NCBI GenBank assembly: GCA_947585745.1
Contig: CANPXF010000008.1
Coordinates: 21,155-85,154 of the forward strand
DNA: 64,000 nucleotides
Direction of reading: 5' to 3'
From: an uncultured Clostridia bacterium
GTDB taxonomy: Bacteria > Bacillota > Clostridia > Oscillospirales > Acutalibacteraceae
Positions 32,561-41,918 of this stretch are shown piece by piece; position 1 is the first letter of the stretch; the number at the start of each line of letters is the position of its first letter. The notes under the pieces are model-generated. The model was given only the letters and a program-made list of their open reading frames with translations. It ran no database searches and was not told the DNA's origin. A program made the translations under genes and the position numbers.

Positions 32561-34429
32561 ATGCTTTATGAAGGTATGATTATTGATAATACATATCAGA
32601 TTACAAGAGAAATAGGCAGCGGCGGAATGGGAGTAGTGTACCTTGCGTACCATCTTCGACTTCAGAAATATGTCGTGATGAAAAAAATCAAAAATTCCCT
32701 CGCCGATATTTCTATGCTACGCAATGAGGTTGATGTACTTAAAAGCCTCCACCACCCCTATTTGCCTCAGGTTTATGATTTTATTGAGTATGACTCTTAT
32801 CTTTATACAATTATTGATTATATTGACGGATATGATTTTAACTATTATATAAAATGCGGATACGTATTTTCGGAAAGTCAAATAATCAAATGGCTCAGGC
32901 AGTTGTGCGAGGTGCTGAGTTATTTACATTCGCACAATATTCTTCACACCGATATAAAGCCGGGAAATATTATTATTACCGCGGGCGGAGATATATGTTT
33001 AATTGATTTTGGAATTTCTCTAAACAATACAGATGTAATCAAGGGACTTAGCAAAAATTACTCTTCTCCGGAGCAATACAGGAACTTTATGTACCTGAAG
33101 TACGGCACAGGCGAATATTCAAAGCTCGACGAAAGGACAGATATATACAGCCTCGGGGCAACCTTCTATCATATAATCACAGGCGTACAACCTGTTTTGG
33201 GGGACAAAGAAATGCCTCCCGTTTCGGAGTATTATAATCTGAATATTTCCGAACAGCTTGCCGAAATTATTGACAAGGCTATGCAGTTTGAGCCGGAAAA
33301 AAGATATAAAAGCACGGCTGTAATGCTAAAGGCGATTAATAATATCAAAAAGGAGGATATAAGGTACAAACGGTATTTGTTGATTCAGATATTGGCATCG
33401 GTAATATGCGGAGTTATGGTCATCAGCGGAATAGCCGATATGATAGGCGGCTATAGAATGTGGGTCAATACTTCGTATGAAACTGAATACAGCGAATTAC
33501 TGAACTCTTCAAAATCCGGAGACGCGTCTATTGCGGTGGAACGCGGACGTTCTATTCTTAATAATCCCTCGTATTCGTCTTTGGTTACAAATTCAAATAA
33601 AGCAAAGATTCTTCATATTATAGGCGACTGTTATTACGACAATAGCGATTATTTAAACGCTACGTATTATTATAAATCTGCACTTTATTATTCCTCAGTC
33701 GAGGACAGTAAAATTTACTACAGAGATTATGCCTTTGCTTTGGTTAATGATAATAAAATAAATGAGGCACAGGGCGTCATTGAGCAAATTCGTTCCAAAT
33801 ACGGCGGCTCTCCCGAAATTCTTCTGGTCAATGCTGAAATCGCTTACCGCAACGGTAATTATAAGGAATCAATCTCGTCTTCTGAGGAGATTATAAACAA
33901 ATTCCCGAATGACAATGAAAATTACTACACAGCGTGCGTTGTTCTCGGAGATTCTTATAATGCAACGGGCGACTACGCAAGGGCGGCTGAGATATATTCT
34001 CAGGCGCGCGCTAAGGAAGAAGATAAAAACATTATTAATAAAGAGGGTAATGCTTATATTAAATGCGCGAGCAGTTTGTCGTACCAAAAAGCGTTGGAAT
34101 GTTTTAAGAAAATATATAACGAGTATTCTGTTAACACTGACGATATTGTTAATCTGGCGCAGTGTTACATACTCTGCGCCGATACGCAAAAATACGAGGA
34201 ATGTAAAAAAATACTTATTGAATATTCCGAAAACAGTGAGGACTGCAGGATTTTTGTTATGCTTGCTATCATTGCAAATCTTACGAACGACGCCCGTGTA
34301 AGGGAGTACTGTATTAAGGCGCACACTCTGTATTTAAAGCTGACGGTTGCACAAAAGGAGCTTATTGACGAGAGTACATTATCGGAAATAAAGGCTTTGT
34401 ATTTTAATAACGTAGGACAGGAATGGTAG
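32561..34429 (+). CDS. Transmembrane Ser/Thr kinase with extracytoplasmic TPR domain (EssB-like layout)
   Basis: 622 residues. The kinase domain (about 10-265) keeps the Gly loop GSGGMGVVY (19-27), the Lys in VMKKI (41-42), Asp131 in HTDIKPGN, and DFG at 149-151, so it should be active, although HRD is HTD (a non-RD kinase). A helix (272-296) follows. Residues 300-622 are TPR-like tandem helices (DCYYDNSDYLNATYYYKSALYY, IAYRNGNYKESISSSEEII, GDSYNATGDYARAAEIYSQA). Kinase fold, one helix, then an outer helical domain is the architecture of EssB/YukC, whose kinase fold is dead. It leads the unit that includes essC. Confidence 0.93.
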   Translation: MLYEGMIIDNTYQITREIGSGGMGVVYLAYHLRLQKYVVMKKIKNSLADISMLRNEVDVLKSLHHPYLPQVYDFIEYDSYLYTIIDYIDGYDFNYYIKCGYVFSESQIIKWLRQLCEVLSYLHSHNILHTDIKPGNIIITAGGDICLIDFGISLNNTDVIKGLSKNYSSPEQYRNFMYLKYGTGEYSKLDERTDIYSLGATFYHIITGVQPVLGDKEMPPVSEYYNLNISEQLAEIIDKAMQFEPEKRYKSTAVMLKAINNIKKEDIRYKRYLLIQILASVICGVMVISGIADMIGGYRMWVNTSYETEYSELLNSSKSGDASIAVERGRSILNNPSYSSLVTNSNKAKILHIIGDCYYDNSDYLNATYYYKSALYYSSVEDSKIYYRDYAFALVNDNKINEAQGVIEQIRSKYGGSPEILLVNAEIAYRNGNYKESISSSEEIINKFPNDNENYYTACVVLGDSYNATGDYARAAEIYSQARAKEEDKNIINKEGNAYIKCASSLSYQKALECFKKIYNEYSVNTDDIVNLAQCYILCADTQKYEECKKILIEYSENSEDCRIFVMLAIIANLTNDARVREYCIKAHTLYLKLTVAQKELIDESTLSEIKALYFNNVGQEW

Positions 34430-34435
34430 TTATTT

Positions 34436-34579
34436 ATGAATATGTTATTTATTTTCGGATTGATATTGCTTGTTCTCGGAATAGTTGTTTTTGTGATAAT
34501 TGAGTTTTTCTTATATCGCTGGCTGAAAAAATACAACGAACAATGGACGAAAGGAGATAATACAAATGATGTGTCCTAA
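34436..34579 (+). CDS. Small single-pass membrane protein
   Basis: 47 residues: MNMLFIFGLILLVLGIVVFVIIEFFLYRW, then a polar tail KKYNEQWTKGDNTNDVS. The start lies 6 bases after the kinase stop, and the end overlaps the next gene by 14 bases. The ribosome site is weak (AGGAATGG). It would insert in the membrane beside the kinase. It resembles EssA-type small components only in size and topology; no sequence relation is claimed. Confidence 0.55.
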   Translation: MNMLFIFGLILLVLGIVVFVIIEFFLYRWLKKYNEQWTKGDNTNDVS

Positions 34580-34874
34580 TTGTAAATGTATAGTTCCAAA
34601 CAATGTTTTCTTTTGTATGTATTGCGGTCACAAATTCCGCAGGGAATTGTACCGAACCTTACCCGCGGATACGGTTGAGTATTATCCCTGTATGTTACCG
34701 CCCGTAAAAAATTATGATAAATTCTATCTTCGGAGGCAATATAAAACAGGCAATTTTTACTCAGGAGATATTGCAGTCGAATCAACGGATACGGAGGTTT
34801 TTCTTCTGTCTCTTCTTACAGTCAGCTTATTATCCATTGTTACTTTTTTATTAATTCTTTTGTTATTAATTTGA
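34566..34874 (+). CDS. Zinc-ribbon membrane protein
   Basis: 102 residues. An N-terminal zinc ribbon has CPNC at residues 3-6 and CMYC at 17-20, then GHKFRREL. A polar middle (35-75) and a C-terminal helix (about 80-102) tail-anchor it. Such zinc-ribbon-TM proteins are frequent in Firmicute regulatory and secretion operons. Start ATG 34566 or 34569, with AAAGGAGA upstream. The function in this locus is unknown; it is tightly packed between the 47-residue protein and the TPR protein. Confidence 0.75.
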   Translation: MMCPNCKCIVPNNVFFCMYCGHKFRRELYRTLPADTVEYYPCMLPPVKNYDKFYLRRQYKTGNFYSGDIAVESTDTEVFLLSLLTVSLLSIVTFLLILLLLI

Positions 34875-34885
34875 GGAGGAAGAAA

Positions 34886-36409
34886 ATGAAGAGAAAGTTA
34901 TACATTGCGCTTATTCCTGTGCTTGTACTTCTTATCGGGTGTATGAGCCTGCTTGTGATGGTTCCCGACAGTAACGGTGTTTACGTCGAGCAGATAAGAA
35001 CCGCGCGGCAGTTGTGTCAAAACGGCGATTATCAGAAGGCGATAGTATATTACAAAGAGGCGATAAAACACAACGACACAAGCTACCAGCCGTATAAGGA
35101 GCTTGCTCAGATTTATATGGTAAATATGAAGGATGTATCATTGGCGATGTCGGTGCTGAATGAAGGCTATCGCAGAACAGGAGCGCCCGAGTTGCACGAG
35201 CTGATAGCTGTTTATACGGACGAAAACGGCACGGCTCCGAACGGAAAATCCGATGCGGAAGAAATGGTAGCGATTAATTCGTCAAGCCTTGAAATTTTCT
35301 CTACATATACCTATGAGAAATATTCGCAGAATTGTACGGTTAAAAACGAAAGAACCGAAAACGGCAAGTATACGGTTGAGTTTAGGCAGTATAACGCGGT
35401 GTTTGAATTTGAAAACACGGCAGGAAAAAATAATATAGTTGATATAAGAACAGGTAAACCGTTTAAGCAGGCGCGTCCGACTTTAATTAAGATTATGGAT
35501 TCAAATCTCATCGGTACAAAATTCACCGCCGGCACTACTATGGTGGAAATCAAGGATGCAGGAGGACACGATATTAAAATAAACGAGGTTGACTCCTCCA
35601 AGGGAACTTACCGTATGACATTTACATACCGTGACTGCGCAATTTCCCTCAACTGCAACAAGAACGGCGTTCTCAGTAAAAACTCTTATATATCGGTTGT
35701 TCCCAAGCAGGGAACAAACACAGGCTCTGTAATTGTTCGCGGAGAAATAGTTGACGTTACCTCAGGAACGAGAGTGGAAACCGCTTCGCTTGTATTCAGA
35801 GAGGGAAAGAGCAATAAATTCGGCGACACGTACGAAAGCTATGAAAGTACGGACGGAACGTATTCCGTAAACCTTAACCCGGGAGATTATACCGTAGAGG
35901 TTGATGCATCGGGCTATAATAAGGAATACTATGCTTTATATGTAACTAATACAGGCTCAGATGTAGAAAAAAACTTTAGTGTATCTACATCACTTAACGC
36001 AGATGAAATACGTTTTGTTCTGGAGTGGGGTTCTTCTCCCCGTGATTTGGATTCCCACTTAGAGGGTAAAACTGCAGGTAAAGACAAAGTTAATATCTCC
36101 TTCCGCAACCGAAGCGCGAGAAACCGCAACGGGGAAACTATTGCGAAGCTTGACGTCGATGACATAGACGGTTTCGGACCTGAAACGACAACATTGTCGG
36201 ATACAAGCGGAGAATATGTATATAAGATTCATCGTTTTTCAAGATATGGAAGTATTGCTTCCTCAGGCGTTACGATAAAAATCTATCTCGGCTCCTCCTC
36301 TACTCCTATTGTGATTGAGGCTCCCGATGATGTCGGAAGTGAATGGTGGACCGTATGTAAGGTTAAAAACGGTAAGGTAGTTGATATAAACGGAAAAATC
36401 ATAGAATGA
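34886..36409 (+). CDS. Membrane-anchored TPR protein with carboxypeptidase-regulatory-like and YfaP-like domains
   Basis: 507 residues from ATG 34886 (GAGGAGG upstream). An N-terminal helix (4-28) contains LLIGC, which could also be a lipobox. Then come two TPR-like units (about 40-110), a beta-rich middle, a carboxypeptidase-regulatory-like Ig fold (SVIVRGEIVDVTSGTRVETA, GTYSVNLNPGDYTVEVDASGY), and a C-terminal domain with EWGSSPRDLDSHL and GEYVYKIHRF that resembles the DUF2135/YfaP family. All globular parts are predicted outside the cell. It lies between the kinase-TPR and EssC genes, so a scaffold of the secretion machine is plausible. Confidence 0.8.
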   Translation: MKRKLYIALIPVLVLLIGCMSLLVMVPDSNGVYVEQIRTARQLCQNGDYQKAIVYYKEAIKHNDTSYQPYKELAQIYMVNMKDVSLAMSVLNEGYRRTGAPELHELIAVYTDENGTAPNGKSDAEEMVAINSSSLEIFSTYTYEKYSQNCTVKNERTENGKYTVEFRQYNAVFEFENTAGKNNIVDIRTGKPFKQARPTLIKIMDSNLIGTKFTAGTTMVEIKDAGGHDIKINEVDSSKGTYRMTFTYRDCAISLNCNKNGVLSKNSYISVVPKQGTNTGSVIVRGEIVDVTSGTRVETASLVFREGKSNKFGDTYESYESTDGTYSVNLNPGDYTVEVDASGYNKEYYALYVTNTGSDVEKNFSVSTSLNADEIRFVLEWGSSPRDLDSHLEGKTAGKDKVNISFRNRSARNRNGETIAKLDVDDIDGFGPETTTLSDTSGEYVYKIHRFSRYGSIASSGVTIKIYLGSSSTPIVIEAPDDVGSEWWTVCKVKNGKVVDINGKIIE

Positions 36410-36954
36410 ATACAGGGTTAATTATATTAACTGTTTTGTTATCGGTTATTATTTGCGTAGCATCAGTGGTAATTCCACTGATGCTACGAAAAAAAAGAAA
36501 AGAGAACAATATGTGTAATACCGCCGCAAACAGTTTGATTCGAGAGCAATTTTTAAAATATTCTTTACAAAACCCTAACAGCAACATTAAACAGCACAGA
36601 CCCGACCATAAAAAATTAATGCTTTATATAAAAACAAAAGGTTCAGGAAAAAAGCAGAGATATGTATTTGACCCTGAGGAGGGCGTGTACATAGGACGCT
36701 GTTCGGAGAAAAGTAATATATATATAAATGACGCTATGGTTTCTCAAGAGCATTGTGGTATCTTTCTAAATAACGATAATGTATATATAAACGATTTTAA
36801 TTCATCAAACGGTACGATTGTAAGACGCGGGCCCTTCCGAAAATATAATATTTCGGGAGGCCGCCGGCTTGTGCTGAAATCCGGTGATGAAATTGAGGCG
36901 GGTTCAGCAAGACTGAAAGTGATATTGTTTTACTTTGATATGACTTTATTGTGA
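36406..36954 (+). CDS. Membrane-anchored FHA-domain protein
   Basis: 182 residues. An N-terminal helix (4-28), basic linker (RKKRKENN), and C-terminal FHA domain (about 90-180): YIGRCSEKSNIYIND, VSQEHCGIF, DFNSSNGTIV. The usual SRxH is SQEH here, so phospho-Thr binding may be altered. The start overlaps the upstream stop by four bases. A perfect 14-bp inverted repeat (36456-36488) lies in its coding sequence. It probably brings phosphorylated partners to the membrane beside EssC. Confidence 0.88.
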   Translation: MNTGLIILTVLLSVIICVASVVIPLMLRKKRKENNMCNTAANSLIREQFLKYSLQNPNSNIKQHRPDHKKLMLYIKTKGSGKKQRYVFDPEEGVYIGRCSEKSNIYINDAMVSQEHCGIFLNNDNVYINDFNSSNGTIVRRGPFRKYNISGGRRLVLKSGDEIEAGSARLKVILFYFDMTLL

Positions 36955-36968
36955 TTTGGAGACACACT

Positions 36969-39900
36969 ATGGTTTTTATGATATTTATAAAAAGCTTTTT
37001 TCAGGATTATGTATTGCCCAACATAAATGACAGCGATTATCTTATTACAATAAAGAGAAGCTATGGTACCTGGAGGAGCTTTTATCTTCGTTTTGAGGTA
37101 ATAAACAATAAATGGTCAATAAAATCAGACGATAGCTGTTATCAGCTTATACATCACAAAAAAAACGTGGACTTTGTAACGTTAAACGGCGGGGAAATTA
37201 TTACAATCAAAACTGCAGGCGGAGACATAATTAAAGGGATAGCCGTAAACAGTGAAATGTCTTTGATGTCGTTTGAAAAATATGATATATACGGGAGCAG
37301 AAGAATTACCATAGGCGCCGCCGAAGAAAATGTTATTAAATACAGCTTTATGAAGCTTGTTTCACAGCGCCACTGTATTATAGAGAACAGAAACGGAAAA
37401 TTTATAATATACAATACAAGCCGAAACGGTACTTTTGTTAATCATAGGGCGGTTGTCGGAGAACAAAAATTATGTTCGGGAGATTTAATAGAGATATTCG
37501 GGTTGAAAATAATTTTATTTGACGGGATAATTGCCGTCGGTTCCGAAGTGGGAAATTTTAAGGTTTCCGATAAATTGAGCAGTTATAAAGTTGTTGTCTC
37601 AGATATTTCTAAGGAGAATTTAATTGTTCATAAGGACATTTACTTCAACAGGGCCCCGAGAATTATTCCTGAAATCAGCAGAGAAACGGTTGTAATAGAG
37701 CCGCCTACCAATCAGCAGTTTTCAAAAAAGCAGTCGTTGCTTATGACAGTAGGTCCGTCCTTTACTATGGCTATTCCTATGTTGCTGGGCTGTATTCTTA
37801 TGGTTATAAGCTCAGTCATAACGGGTACCGGCGCAGGTATTTTTATGATGACAGGCGTAATTACCGCATTGGGTTCAGGAATTTTCGGGGCGGTGTGGGC
37901 GCTTCTTAATGTGAGAAATGCCCGCCGTAATGAAATGGAGGATGAAACACAGCGCTTTAATGCCTACGGAAATTATCTTATAGAGGTTTCGGAATATATT
38001 AAGAAAAGGTACCGCCAAAATACAGATGCCCTGTACAGTATGTACCCATCTCCGAGTGAATGTTGCAGATATAACGGTCGTTCCTCCGAGCTTTGGAACA
38101 GAAATTCATCGCACAGTGATTTTCTTTTCTACAGACTGGGACTGGGCGATATTGATTTTCAGGTAAATATACAGATTCCGAAAGAGAGATTTTCCGTTAC
38201 CTATGATTTATTGAAAGACAAGCCCGCACTGCTTTATGAAAACTATAAGGTGTTGTGTAATGTTCCTGTCGGACTTGATTTTTCTAAGCATAATATATAC
38301 GGAATTGCGGGAGGTAAGCGCAAAGCAGGCGTATATGATATAGTAAACAGTATAATTGCACAGATTGCCGCCACAACGAGCTATACCGATGTAAAGATTG
38401 TTTTTTGTACCGATAAAACCAAGTGCAGGTTAGATAAATGGGAGTACATAAAATGGCTTCCTCATACCTGGTCGGAGGATAAAAAATTCAGATTTTTCGC
38501 GACTGACAAGCAGGAGGTATCCGACACGCTTTATGAGCTTACCGATATTATTCGGCAAAGGGCGGACCGCGCCGATTTGTCGTATGATAAGATGCAGTAT
38601 ACACCTCATTATTTCCTTTTTCTCTACGATTACAAAATGATAGACAACGAGCTTATCGGAAAATATATTTTTGATTCCGATAAGAACTATGGGCTGACTA
38701 CTATTATATTGACGGATTATTATAATAATCTTCCCAATGCCTGCGAAAATATAATCCAAAATGATGAAAACTACAGAGGCTATTATAATGCGCTGGGCAG
38801 AAACACAAATTCAATGAGTATAAACTTTGATAAGGTTTCTACGCGTGACTTAAATATGTTCGCGCAGAGCATTTCAAATCTTATTGTTAAGGAAAACGAG
38901 GACGATTCCGCCGTTCCGTCGTCTCTTGACTTTTTTGAAATGTACAATATATCAGATGTAAACGAGATTAAGGTTATCGACAGATGGCGAAAGAACAGAA
39001 CCTATAATTCTATGAAGGCTCTTATAGGTAAAAAAGCGGGAGGAGCCGATTGTTATCTCGATATACACGAAAAATATCACGGTCCTCACGGCCTGATAGC
39101 GGGAACTACCGGCTCGGGAAAAAGTGAACTCATACAGACGCTTATTCTTTCACTTGCCGTAAATTACAGTCCGGAGGATATTGCGTTTTTTATAATCGAC
39201 TTTAAGGGCGGCGGAATGGCAAATCTTTTTTCTGATTTGCCCCATTTGGCAGGTCAGATTTCCAACCTTTCGGGGAATCAGATTCACCGCGCTATGATTT
39301 CTATAAAAAGCGAAAATCTGCGCAGACAGAAACTGTTTGGTGAATACAGCGTAAACAATATAAATAATTATACCAGACTGTATAAAAGCGGCGAGGCTCC
39401 GATTCCAATTCCGCACCTTCTTATAATTATCGACGAGTTTGCAGAGCTTAAGAAGGAAGAGCCTGATTTTATGAGAGAGCTTATAAGCGTTGCGCAGGTG
39501 GGCAGAAGTCTCGGTGTTCATCTGATTCTTGCTACCCAAAAGCCGACGGGTACGGTTGATGATAATATATGGTCCAATGCAAAATTCCGCCTTTGTCTCA
39601 GAGTGCAGGACCGCCAGGACAGTAACGATATAATTCACAGAACAGATGCCGCGTATATTACGCAGGCGGGGCGCTGTTATATGCAGGTTGGAAATGATGA
39701 AATATTTGACCTGTTTCAGTCGGGCTGGAGCGGAGCCGTTTGTGATAATCTTATAAATTCCGGTAAGGATGAAATTGCCACAATGATTACAAATACAGGA
39801 AAAACGGCGCTTATAGGAAATCACACAAAGGCTCGGATTAGGGAAAGAGATAAGCTTAGATGGTTTACGTTCCTCTGCCGTGAATATAAAAAAGCAGTTT

Positions 39901-41918
39901 CTTCGGATACAGCTTTATCCGAAAATGATTTGGCGGAGAGCTTACTCGCTGTTGCCCGTGAAAACGGTTATAATATCGGAACGGGCGCCGCAGAAGTAAA
40001 TGCGATGCGTTCATTTATATCGTTGATTCCGCCGTTGGAGAAATCCCCCGAGAGCTGTGCAAAGCAGGTGTATTCGAGCGCAAATAAGAAGGGCTTGAAA
40101 ATGCCGGAGCTCAAGGATAAAACTCAGCTTGAGGTCATTGTTGAGTACATTTCAAAAAAAGCTTCAGATGCAGGCTACAGTAATAGAATGAGACTGTGGA
40201 CGCCAATTTTAGGCAACGAAATAATACTCAGGGATATTGTTGACTCTTCAGAGCTTTACTCTGACGGAAGCTGGAAATATTACAGTTCGATGGCGCTTAA
40301 CGCCGTTGTAGGTATGTACGACGATCCCGGAAATCAGGCGCAACTTCCTTTTACCGTAGATTTTACAAACGGCGGACATTTTGCGGTCTGCGGTTCTGTC
40401 GTCAGCGGAAAAAGTACATTCCTGCAAACAATGGTTTTTTCGTTTGCAATAAAATACTCTCCTAAGGCGGTCAATTTCTATCTTATTGATTTCAGCAGTG
40501 GTTTACTGAATGCGTTCGGAAATCTGCCTCATACGGGAGCAGTTATGAGGGATAACGACCTCGACAGGGTTGATAAGTTTTTTAATATGATTTCATCTGT
40601 TGTCGAGAGAAGAAAAGAACTGTTTGCAGGAGGAAATTTCAGTCAGTATATAAGGCATAACGAGAACAGTGTTCCTGCTGTAATTGTGGTGATAGACAAT
40701 TATGCGGGATTCAGGGAAAAAACTGATAATAAATACGAAGATGTGATTATAAACCTTTCCAGAGAGGGAGTCAGCTACGGTATTTTCCTTGCAATCAGCT
40801 CCGCGGGTTTCGGACTTTCTGAAATTCCGAACAGAATAGGCGATAATATCCGTACCGTGGTGAGCCTGGAAATGGGAGATAAGTTTAAGTATATGGATGT
40901 TCTCCGCGCAACACGGATTGACCTTCTTCCCGAGGCAGGGATTAAAGGCAGAGGCTTAGGCCGTGTTGACGGACGTCTGCTGGAGATTCAGACAGCCCTC
41001 GCAGTTGATGCTGAGGACGGCTACAAGCGAAACAGCTTAATTGAGTCGATGTGTGGTGAAATGAACTCTAAATGGAGAGGAGAAACAGCGCAGAGCGTTC
41101 CGTATATTCCCAAAAATCCTGCATATACAACGCTTGCTTCTGACAAACGTTATTCAGAGGCTCTTGCAAACCGCGATTTTATTCCATTTGCATATAATTT
41201 TGACGACGCGTCAATACACAGCGTTAATCTGCGAAATGTATATTGTTATTCGGTATCGGGAAAACGGCGTACGGGAAAGACCAATGTTATGAAGCTGTTA
41301 TTGCGCGCGTTAAAGGAAAAACCATCGCAAAAAGTTATAATTGAAAAGGAATCGAACGAGTTAAAGAATTTTGTGAAATCCGATGATTGTGTAATTATCT
41401 CAAGCGACGAAGAGATGCATAATTACTTCAGCGGTATAACCGCTGATTTTACGGAAAGAAACAGGTTTAAAAAGCGGCTTTCCGAGCAGGGATACAGTGA
41501 TAAAAAAATCTATCTGGAAATGCAGAAATTTACTCCTATTTTTGTTTTTATTGCAGATTTATGTGAGTTTGTCAACTCGATTTATTATCCCGAGGATAAC
41601 GTTGGAAATATGAACAGCTTTTTTGAAAATATTTTTGAAAAGGGGAATTTACATAATATATATTTCTTTGCCTGCATTAATCCCGATGACGAAGTTGAAA
41701 TAGGAGGATATCAGGCATACAGACTTTTTACAGGCTATAAAACAGGAGTTCATTTGGGCGGAAATACTGCCGCGCAGAGGATATATAATTTTCAGAATAT
41801 TAATTATAACGATTCCTCAAAGGCCTCCCGTAAAGGAGAGGGACTTGTACCGTCTGAGGACGACGATACTGTAGCAGAAAAAATTATTATTCCGTTAATC
41901 GGAGGTAATGAATATTGA
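36969..41918 (+). CDS. essC: EssC-type FtsK/SpoIIIE ATPase of the type VII secretion system
   Basis: 1649 residues from ATG 36969 (GGAGA six bases upstream; a GTG at 36951 is the alternative). N-terminus: a degenerate FHA-like domain, then a second FHA (RRITIGAA, VSQRHCII, NTSRNGTFVN). Two helices follow (about 255-310). Three ATPase domains follow: D1 with GTTGSGKS at 712-719 and LLIIIDEFAEL; D2 with GSVVSGKS near 1142 and VIDNYAG, where the Walker B acidic pair is DN; D3 with GKRRTGKT near 1430. This is the membrane motor that recognises WXG100 substrates. It is longer than the usual EssC of about 1480 residues. Confidence 0.95.
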   Translation: MVFMIFIKSFFQDYVLPNINDSDYLITIKRSYGTWRSFYLRFEVINNKWSIKSDDSCYQLIHHKKNVDFVTLNGGEIITIKTAGGDIIKGIAVNSEMSLMSFEKYDIYGSRRITIGAAEENVIKYSFMKLVSQRHCIIENRNGKFIIYNTSRNGTFVNHRAVVGEQKLCSGDLIEIFGLKIILFDGIIAVGSEVGNFKVSDKLSSYKVVVSDISKENLIVHKDIYFNRAPRIIPEISRETVVIEPPTNQQFSKKQSLLMTVGPSFTMAIPMLLGCILMVISSVITGTGAGIFMMTGVITALGSGIFGAVWALLNVRNARRNEMEDETQRFNAYGNYLIEVSEYIKKRYRQNTDALYSMYPSPSECCRYNGRSSELWNRNSSHSDFLFYRLGLGDIDFQVNIQIPKERFSVTYDLLKDKPALLYENYKVLCNVPVGLDFSKHNIYGIAGGKRKAGVYDIVNSIIAQIAATTSYTDVKIVFCTDKTKCRLDKWEYIKWLPHTWSEDKKFRFFATDKQEVSDTLYELTDIIRQRADRADLSYDKMQYTPHYFLFLYDYKMIDNELIGKYIFDSDKNYGLTTIILTDYYNNLPNACENIIQNDENYRGYYNALGRNTNSMSINFDKVSTRDLNMFAQSISNLIVKENEDDSAVPSSLDFFEMYNISDVNEIKVIDRWRKNRTYNSMKALIGKKAGGADCYLDIHEKYHGPHGLIAGTTGSGKSELIQTLILSLAVNYSPEDIAFFIIDFKGGGMANLFSDLPHLAGQISNLSGNQIHRAMISIKSENLRRQKLFGEYSVNNINNYTRLYKSGEAPIPIPHLLIIIDEFAELKKEEPDFMRELISVAQVGRSLGVHLILATQKPTGTVDDNIWSNAKFRLCLRVQDRQDSNDIIHRTDAAYITQAGRCYMQVGNDEIFDLFQSGWSGAVCDNLINSGKDEIATMITNTGKTALIGNHTKARIRERDKLRWFTFLCREYKKAVSSDTALSENDLAESLLAVARENGYNIGTGAAEVNAMRSFISLIPPLEKSPESCAKQVYSSANKKGLKMPELKDKTQLEVIVEYISKKASDAGYSNRMRLWTPILGNEIILRDIVDSSELYSDGSWKYYSSMALNAVVGMYDDPGNQAQLPFTVDFTNGGHFAVCGSVVSGKSTFLQTMVFSFAIKYSPKAVNFYLIDFSSGLLNAFGNLPHTGAVMRDNDLDRVDKFFNMISSVVERRKELFAGGNFSQYIRHNENSVPAVIVVIDNYAGFREKTDNKYEDVIINLSREGVSYGIFLAISSAGFGLSEIPNRIGDNIRTVVSLEMGDKFKYMDVLRATRIDLLPEAGIKGRGLGRVDGRLLEIQTALAVDAEDGYKRNSLIESMCGEMNSKWRGETAQSVPYIPKNPAYTTLASDKRYSEALANRDFIPFAYNFDDASIHSVNLRNVYCYSVSGKRRTGKTNVMKLLLRALKEKPSQKVIIEKESNELKNFVKSDDCVIISSDEEMHNYFSGITADFTERNRFKKRLSEQGYSDKKIYLEMQKFTPIFVFIADLCEFVNSIYYPEDNVGNMNSFFENIFEKGNLHNIYFFACINPDDEVEIGGYQAYRLFTGYKTGVHLGGNTAAQRIYNFQNINYNDSSKASRKGEGLVPSEDDDTVAEKIIIPLIGGNEY

